Under the pieces are notes generated by a model, which saw only the letters and a list, made by a program, of their open reading frames with translations, was not told the DNA's origin and did not search any database. Shown here piece by piece: positions 6,260 through 10,727 of a stretch of 10,727 bases of DNA. The position numbers and the translations under genes were made by a program. The DNA comes from Rikenellaceae bacterium (GTDB taxonomy: Bacteria > Bacteroidota > Bacteroidia > Bacteroidales > Rikenellaceae), in NCBI GenBank assembly GCA_020859875.1, contig JAJBVJ010000005.1:1-10727 (forward strand), in the 5' to 3' direction. Within the stretch, counting starts at the first letter, position 1, and every line of letters starts with the position of its first letter.

Positions 6260-7288
6260 TTATCTTACGGATTCTTTTAGCTCTTCTATAAGCAGGTCTA
6301 CGTCTTCCCGGGTGGTATCGAACGAGCACACCCACCGAAGCACCCGCGGGTTGGCCGGGTCTACATTGCGGTAGAGTCCTTTCCGGGAGAGGTGTTCGAC
6401 GGCAGATTCCGGTATTTTTGCAAAGACCATATTGGTCTGTACGGGGTAGGGGATTTCCACCCGGTCGATCTCCGACACCCTTTCCGCAAGGTATGCGGCC
6501 ATCGAATTGGCACTCTTTGCATTTTCGAGCCATAGCCCGTCCTTCAGATAGGTTTCGAATTGTGCCGCGGTGAACCTCATCTTGGAGTTAAGCTGCATGA
6601 GCTGCTTGCGTTCGTAGCCGGCATCACGGCCGAGTGTGGCATTTAGGTATATAACGCTCTCACCGCCCAGCATCCCGTTCTTGGTGCCGCCAAAACTAAG
6701 GACATCGACCCCCGTATCGGTCACAAGTTGCTGGGCCGTGCAGCCGAGCGCCGCCACGGCATTCGCCAGCCGTGTCCCGTCGATATGCAGGTATATACCG
6801 TTCCGGTGGGCAAAATCGGCCAATTCTTTTATTTCGGCGGGGGTATAGAGTGTACCGACTTCGGTCGATAGGGCGACCGTTACCGCCGCAGGCTGGTTGT
6901 GGTGTGGATTCCCTTTCACGGCAAGGTGAGCAACCATCTGTTCCGGGGTGATTTTGCCGTCGGTGCTCGGCAGGGCTATGAATTTACAGCCCGTATGGCA
7001 TTCGGGCGCACCGCATTCATTCTCCCACACATGGGCGGTGGCGGCGCAGAATATTGCGTTGAAAGGCCGGGTGATGCTCCTGAGAGCCAGAACATTGGCA
7101 CCCGTTCCGTTGAATACGAAGTATACTTCGGCTTCGGGCGAGAATATCTCTTTTACGGTGTCTTTTGCTTCCGCGGTGTAAATGTCGTCTCCGTAGGCGG
7201 GAACATGTCCCGTATTGGCTTTGGCGATGGCTTCCAATATTAGAGGGTGGATACCGGAGTGGTTGTCGCTTCCGAAACTATGGTTCAT
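6260..7288 (-). CDS. ltaE: Low-specificity L-threonine aldolase (PLP-dependent)
   Basis: Cytoplasmic fold-type I PLP enzyme that splits L-threonine and L-allo-threonine into glycine and acetaldehyde. The 342 residues match the family length. Visible family features are the opening FGSDNHSGIHPLILEAI, then GDDIYTAEAKDTVKEIF and FVFNGTGANVLAL (glycine-rich PLP phosphate region, about 58-68). His86 in TAHVWENE is the likely residue stacking on the PLP ring. The cofactor-nitrogen motif is HIDGTRLANA (Asp170, Arg173), and SFGGTKNGM holds the Schiff-base Lys203. No key residue is missing. The ATG at 7288 gives the family-typical N-terminus. It lies 94 bases after rseP and 11 bases before radA. The 94-base gap holds no promoter I can recognise, so it may be read through from rseP or have a weak promoter of its own. 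Substrate preference (allo versus threo) cannot be told from sequence. Confidence 0.94.
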   Translation of the reverse strand: MNHSFGSDNHSGIHPLILEAIAKANTGHVPAYGDDIYTAEAKDTVKEIFSPEAEVYFVFNGTGANVLALRSITRPFNAIFCAATAHVWENECGAPECHTGCKFIALPSTDGKITPEQMVAHLAVKGNPHHNQPAAVTVALSTEVGTLYTPAEIKELADFAHRNGIYLHIDGTRLANAVAALGCTAQQLVTDTGVDVLSFGGTKNGMLGGESVIYLNATLGRDAGYERKQLMQLNSKMRFTAAQFETYLKDGLWLENAKSANSMAAYLAERVSEIDRVEIPYPVQTNMVFAKIPESAVEHLSRKGLYRNVDPANPRVLRWVCSFDTTREDVDLLIEELKESVR

Positions 7289-7382
7289 GGTTGGATAAGT
7301 ATGGGTTGGTAATAATATTATCGGGTAGTGATTCCGCGGCCGCCTGTTCCCATGTATAGCCGGGGAAGCGGGCGCGGCGCCG

Positions 7383-8714
7383 TTACTTTATAAAAAACCG
7401 GTAAATGTCGTTGCCCGTAGCGAAGATAATGAGCGAGAAAAGCAGCAGCAGGCCCAGCAACATCGCATACTCCATAAATTTCTCGCCGGGCTTGCGGCCT
7501 GTTATTATTTCATAGATAACGAACATGACGTGACCTCCGTCCAGGCCCGGGATAGGAAGGATATTCATTACGGCGAGTACCAGCGAGAGGAATGCCGTAA
7601 GCCGCCAGAATACCTCCCAACTCCAGAAGTGCGGGAATACCTGGAAAATAGCGATGGGCCCCCCGAGAGATTTGTATGCCTCTGTTTTCGGTGTAAAGAT
7701 GAGTTTTATCTGCTTCCAGTAGCTGCTGATCTCCGCCCCGGTTCTTTTGAACCCGGCGGGAACGGCAGTAAGCAGGTTGTATTTTTTTGTCTGAAGCGGT
7801 ACGTACCGGGTGATGTTGTAGGGTTCGAGACCGATTTTTCCCTCCTCGGAGACTTCCACCTCCAGGGTCATCGGTGCCTTCTCCCCGTGGTCGTTCCTAT
7901 AAAGGGTAAGCTCGACAGTCTCCCCTTTTCTGGAACCGATATATTCGAGGTACTGATCGAAATAGAGCATCTGCGTCCCGTCGGCCGCAACCAGCGAGTC
8001 CCCCGGGAATATCCCGGCACGGTCGGCACCGCTTCCTGCAATTACACCCCTCACGACAAAAGGTATACGCAAAGACATAAAATCGGGACTGTTCAAAAGA
8101 CTTGCAATCGCCTCCTGCGGAACGGTAATCGATAGCTCCTGCCCGTCCCGGAGAACGGTGACCTCGGCAGATTTGGTGAGGGCGATCTGCACGAAGACCA
8201 TAGAGGCGTCCGGAATATGTTTTCCTTCGACACTGAGGATTATATCGCCGTCGCGGAAACCGACCTGGTGGCCCAGATCGTTGAATACCCAACCGAACTT
8301 TACATCTTCCGTAGCGATATATTCGTCCCCGAAATGCCAGCTCAGACCGATATATATGACCAGAGCGAGGATAACGTTCATTATGACTCCGCCCAGCATT
8401 ACCAAAAGCCGCTGCCACGCCGGTTTGGAGCGAAACTCGTCGGGTTTGGCCGGTTGGCGCATCTGCTCGGTGTCCATACTCTCGTCGATCATCCCGGCTA
8501 TCTTTACGTAACCCCCGAACGGGATCCAGCCTATTCCGTATTCGGTGTCGCCGATCTTCTTTTTAAGGAGGGAGAATCCCGGATTGAAGAAAAGATAGAA
8601 CTTTTCGACGCGGATGCCGAACATCCGGGCAAAGAGATAATGTCCCAGTTCGTGGATTATGACGAGCAGTGAGAAGCTCAGTATGAATTGCGATATTTTG
8701 ATAAGTGTTTCCAT
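7383..8714 (-). CDS. rseP: RIP metalloprotease RseP (site-2 protease, M50)
   Basis: Inner-membrane zinc protease that cuts substrates within the membrane, such as anti-sigma factors and leftover signal peptides. The 443-residue product has the first membrane segment with HELGH (His21, Glu22, His25). Next come a membrane-associated loop (FGGYVKIAGM, about 66-75) and a second membrane segment (about 104-125). Two PDZ domains follow in tandem (about 140-205 and 222-275, with GFRDGDIILSVEG and AGIFPGDSLVAADG). The third segment carries NILPIPGLDGG, whose N384, P387 and D392 complete the metal site. A final membrane helix ends the protein. All catalytic residues are present. It starts 21 bases after dxr, the usual dxr-rseP pairing in many bacteria, and is surely cotranscribed with it. 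Substrates in this organism are unknown; FecR-type anti-sigma factors are plausible targets in Bacteroidetes. Confidence 0.96.
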   Translation of the reverse strand: METLIKISQFILSFSLLVIIHELGHYLFARMFGIRVEKFYLFFNPGFSLLKKKIGDTEYGIGWIPFGGYVKIAGMIDESMDTEQMRQPAKPDEFRSKPAWQRLLVMLGGVIMNVILALVIYIGLSWHFGDEYIATEDVKFGWVFNDLGHQVGFRDGDIILSVEGKHIPDASMVFVQIALTKSAEVTVLRDGQELSITVPQEAIASLLNSPDFMSLRIPFVVRGVIAGSGADRAGIFPGDSLVAADGTQMLYFDQYLEYIGSRKGETVELTLYRNDHGEKAPMTLEVEVSEEGKIGLEPYNITRYVPLQTKKYNLLTAVPAGFKRTGAEISSYWKQIKLIFTPKTEAYKSLGGPIAIFQVFPHFWSWEVFWRLTAFLSLVLAVMNILPIPGLDGGHVMFVIYEIITGRKPGEKFMEYAMLLGLLLLFSLIIFATGNDIYRFFIK

Positions 8715-8735
8715 GAGTTTCGGTTTTAACGGTAA

Positions 8736-9941
8736 TTATCTCACCGAGGAGATATATTCGTTGGCTTTTGCAATGGTAGCTTCGTTGCAGAGTATAATGT
8801 CATCGAGAGAGCCGATATCTGAAAAAGCCATGCTATACAGACAGTGGTCGATTGTGCGGGTTATGTCGCGGAAACCTATCCGTCCGTCGAGAAATGCCCC
8901 GACGGCCGCTTCGTTCGCTGCATTGAGAACGCATCCACGGTCTCCCCCCTGCTCCAGCACGGCATAGGCGGTCGATAGAACAGGGTACCTTTCCGCGTCC
9001 GGCTCGAAGAAGGTGAGCTCGCGGAGATCCGCGATATTAAAACCACCGCCGGCGGGTGTTTCCCACCGCTCGGGGTATGTAAGTGCATATTGGATGGGAA
9101 GGTGCATATCGGGTGTGCCGAGCTGGGCTTTTAGGGCCCCGTCCGCAAATTCTACCATGGAATGTACGACCGACTGGGGATGTATCACCACCTCTATTTG
9201 CGACGCAGCGAGGCCGAACAGCCACCGGGCTTCGATCACCTCGAACCCCTTGTTTACCATGGTTGCCGAATCGATGGTTATTTTGGCTCCCATTTCCCAA
9301 TTGGGGTGGGAGAGGGCCTGCCGGACGGTAACCCGGTCGAGCCGATCGACCGGTACCTCGCGCAGTGCTCCCCCGGAAGCCGTAAGAATTATCTTTTTCA
9401 CCGGAGCCGTCTCACCGGTGAGACATTGCAATATTGCCGAATGTTCCGAGTCGACGGGAAGTATTTTCGCTCCGCTCGATTCTCCCAGCCGCATCACATG
9501 CTCCCCGCCTGCAACGAGGCTCTCCTTGTTGGCAAGGGCAAGCGTTTTGCCGCTGCGCAGGGTCTCTACTGTGGGCATAAGCCCCGAAAATCCTACCAGG
9601 GCGTTAACGACAATATCCGCATCGCATTCCCCGGCAATCCGGGCAATATTGTCGGAGCCGGTAAGCACCTTGACCGGTATTCCGGAAAGAGCGCTCCGGA
9701 GTTTGTCACCATATTTCGAATCGGCTATTACCGCATATTCCGGCAGGAATTCGGCCGCTTGAAGGGCAAGCTCCTTCCAGCGGGTATTCGAGGTGAGGAC
9801 GACGGCTTTGAAACGGTCGGGGAAACGGCGGATAATGTCCAGGGTCTGGGTGCCGATAGAGCCGGTGGAACCGAATACGGCGAGTCTCTTTTGGCCGAAA
9901 ACAGATTTCGGCATCCCTGCCGTGGGGTCTTGTAAGGCCAT
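8736..9941 (-). CDS. dxr: 1-deoxy-D-xylulose 5-phosphate reductoisomerase (MEP pathway)
   Basis: Converts 1-deoxy-D-xylulose 5-phosphate to 2-C-methyl-D-erythritol 4-phosphate with NADPH, the first committed step of isoprenoid synthesis. With the start at 9941 it has 401 residues. Visible motifs are the NADPH-binding GSTGSIG (24-30), ALANKESLVAGG with NKES at 138-141, the metal ligands in LPVDSEHSAI (Asp164, Glu166) and Glu234 in KGFEVIEA, and the substrate-loop HPNWEMG (His212, Trp215). Further on are HPQSVVHSMVEF (His254) and QLGTPDMHLPIQYAL. All active-site residues are kept. The start is uncertain: ATG at 9941 lies 8 bases after the upstream stop codon and follows an AT-rich stretch, while ATG at 9914 (MPKSVFGQKR) would also leave the whole Rossmann fold intact. 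The open frame upstream of 9941 overlaps the M23 gene and is not supported. Confidence 0.95.
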   Translation of the reverse strand: MALQDPTAGMPKSVFGQKRLAVFGSTGSIGTQTLDIIRRFPDRFKAVVLTSNTRWKELALQAAEFLPEYAVIADSKYGDKLRSALSGIPVKVLTGSDNIARIAGECDADIVVNALVGFSGLMPTVETLRSGKTLALANKESLVAGGEHVMRLGESSGAKILPVDSEHSAILQCLTGETAPVKKIILTASGGALREVPVDRLDRVTVRQALSHPNWEMGAKITIDSATMVNKGFEVIEARWLFGLAASQIEVVIHPQSVVHSMVEFADGALKAQLGTPDMHLPIQYALTYPERWETPAGGGFNIADLRELTFFEPDAERYPVLSTAYAVLEQGGDRGCVLNAANEAAVGAFLDGRIGFRDITRTIDHCLYSMAFSDIGSLDDIILCNEATIAKANEYISSVR

Positions 9942-9949
9942 AATCCGGG

Positions 9950-10727
9950 TTAAAAAACAATGAAGTTTTCGGGGTCGACCGCCGTACCGTTCTGCCACAT
10001 CTCGAATTCGAACTGGGTATTAAGAAAGTCGGCCGCCTCGCTTTCCGTGGTGGCGCTTATAACTTCTCCGCTTCGCACCCGAGTCCCCGGCCGCACAAGT
10101 GACACGACCCCATTGCGGTAGACCGATACAAGGTTATCGGGATGCTGAATCTGTATGACGTAGCCTTCGTCCATTGCCCAGGTAACACCTATTACCGTTC
10201 CGTCCGTAACGGCCATTATCTGTTGTCCGGGCCCCGTGGCTACCCTTACCCCGAAGCTGTTTTCCGCCGGATCGAACCTCTCGGTTACGACCCCGCGCAC
10301 GGGTGCCATCAGCTCGATCCCGGGCCGTACCTGCTGGCGGGCGGCGATCACATTGGACAATCCGTATGGCCCCTCTCCTTCGAGCTGGGCACGCAGGATG
10401 GAATCCTCGCGGCTGGGAGGCACGGTCTGTGGGGTGGTTGCGGTCAGTGAGTCGCCCGCCTGCGAAACGTCGCGTATTATCGGGGTTTTGCCCTCCATTA
10501 TAAGAGCCACATTGCTGTAATATACTTGCAATTCTTCGAGCCTGCGTTGTATCGAGTCGACTTTTATGATATTTTCAATCACTTCCGTACGGGTACGGTT
10601 GCCGGAATATCCCGGTATGAGGTTCAGGATTGGAGTGTAGGCCACCAAAGTCAGGATAGCAATAAAAAGCAGCAGCAGTACCGCTACTACGCTGCCGACG
10701 ATCTCGAGGGGAGTTATGTGCATATAC
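9950..10727 (-). CDS. Membrane-anchored M23/LytM-domain protein, probably catalytically inactive; 5' end outside window
   Basis: The frame runs off the right edge. An ATG at 10723 is the first visible Met (MHITPLEIVG), but relatives usually have a few dozen cytoplasmic residues before the membrane helix, so the true start is likely beyond the window. Counted from that Met, residues 7-30 form one membrane helix, followed by YTPILNLIPGYS, typical of a Bacteroidetes M23 subgroup. A short coiled coil follows (about 45-70), then a linker, then a LytM domain (about 136-257). The fold markers remain: MAPVRGVVTERF, AVTDGTVIGVTW, GYVIQIQHPDNLVSVYRNG, GTRVRSGEVI and FEFEMWQNG. The zinc ligands do not: the H-x-G-x-D site reads S156-F-G-V-R160, the final H-x-H site reads Q237-F-E239, and the usual His after S-x-Y is Asn204. 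It may regulate or scaffold peptidoglycan hydrolases, as EnvC-like proteins do. It is 8 bases upstream of dxr in the same unit. Confidence 0.85.
   Translation of the reverse strand, partial: YMHITPLEIVGSVVAVLLLLFIAILTLVAYTPILNLIPGYSGNRTRTEVIENIIKVDSIQRRLEELQVYYSNVALIMEGKTPIIRDVSQAGDSLTATTPQTVPPSREDSILRAQLEGEGPYGLSNVIAARQQVRPGIELMAPVRGVVTERFDPAENSFGVRVATGPGQQIMAVTDGTVIGVTWAMDEGYVIQIQHPDNLVSVYRNGVVSLVRPGTRVRSGEVISATTESEAADFLNTQFEFEMWQNGTAVDPENFIVF

Noticed and set aside
6249..6533. Upstream extension of the radA frame by 95 codons
   Set aside because: It overlaps the 3' end of the threonine aldolase gene, resembles no RadA sequence, and the zinc finger expected at the N-terminus begins just after the Met at 6248.
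7289..7382. Promoter in the gap before the threonine aldolase gene
   Set aside because: The gap contains no TTTG/TAnnTTTG pair on the - strand; only GC-rich palindromic bits and an AT run were seen.
9162..9935. Long + strand reading frame opposite dxr
   Set aside because: It is antisense to a gene with all its catalytic motifs; the product has no recognisable fold and looks like a codon-bias shadow.
9942..9998. Upstream extension of the dxr frame
   Set aside because: It lies inside the 3' end of the M23 gene and adds residues ahead of the Rossmann strand that Dxr proteins do not have.

Overview
The window looks like chromosomal DNA of a Bacteroidales bacterium. The evidence is a type V (FimA/Mfa-type) fimbrial lipoprotein set, a tRNA promoter matching the Bacteroidetes pattern TTTG-N19-TAnnTTTG, start codons without Shine-Dalgarno sequences, and a moderately GC-rich base composition. 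Rikenellaceae (Alistipes-like) is my best guess, but this is inferred from style and not from a marker gene.

Left part, + strand (1-4640): three lipoprotein genes run in the same direction and form a compact type V pilus locus. They are a FimA/Mfa1-like stalk fimbrillin (162-1235), a FimB/Mfa2-like anchor (1371-2315) and a large 759-residue accessory or tip-type fimbrillin (2361-4640). The third protein carries a BACON/Ig-like module and an unusual Rossmann/GATase-like C-terminal domain. The first 161 bases hold an AT-rich leader in which I cannot identify a convincing promoter. The 135-base gap between stalk and anchor genes holds a strong bulged hairpin (1293-1328), which could set the ratio of stalk to anchor and tip. 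The anchor and tip genes both encode the motif TGRxICR inside their signal peptides, with a GC-clamped inverted repeat in the DNA.

Centre (4641-4865): a short GC hairpin follows the tip gene. Then come a near-consensus Bacteroidetes promoter, a tRNA-Gln(CTG) gene, and an 18-bp perfect hairpin between the tRNA and the convergent radA gene.

Right part, - strand (4866-10727): five housekeeping genes are read right to left. They are an M23/LytM-domain membrane protein (5' end outside the window), dxr (MEP isoprenoid pathway), rseP (site-2 protease), a low-specificity threonine aldolase and radA. Gaps are 8, 21, 94 and 11 bases, which suggests one or two transcription units. The M23 protein lacks all the usual zinc and catalytic residues, so it is probably a non-enzymatic LytM factor.

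The most interesting elements are the tip-type fimbrillin with its C-terminal domain, the intercistronic hairpin, and the degenerate LytM protein.
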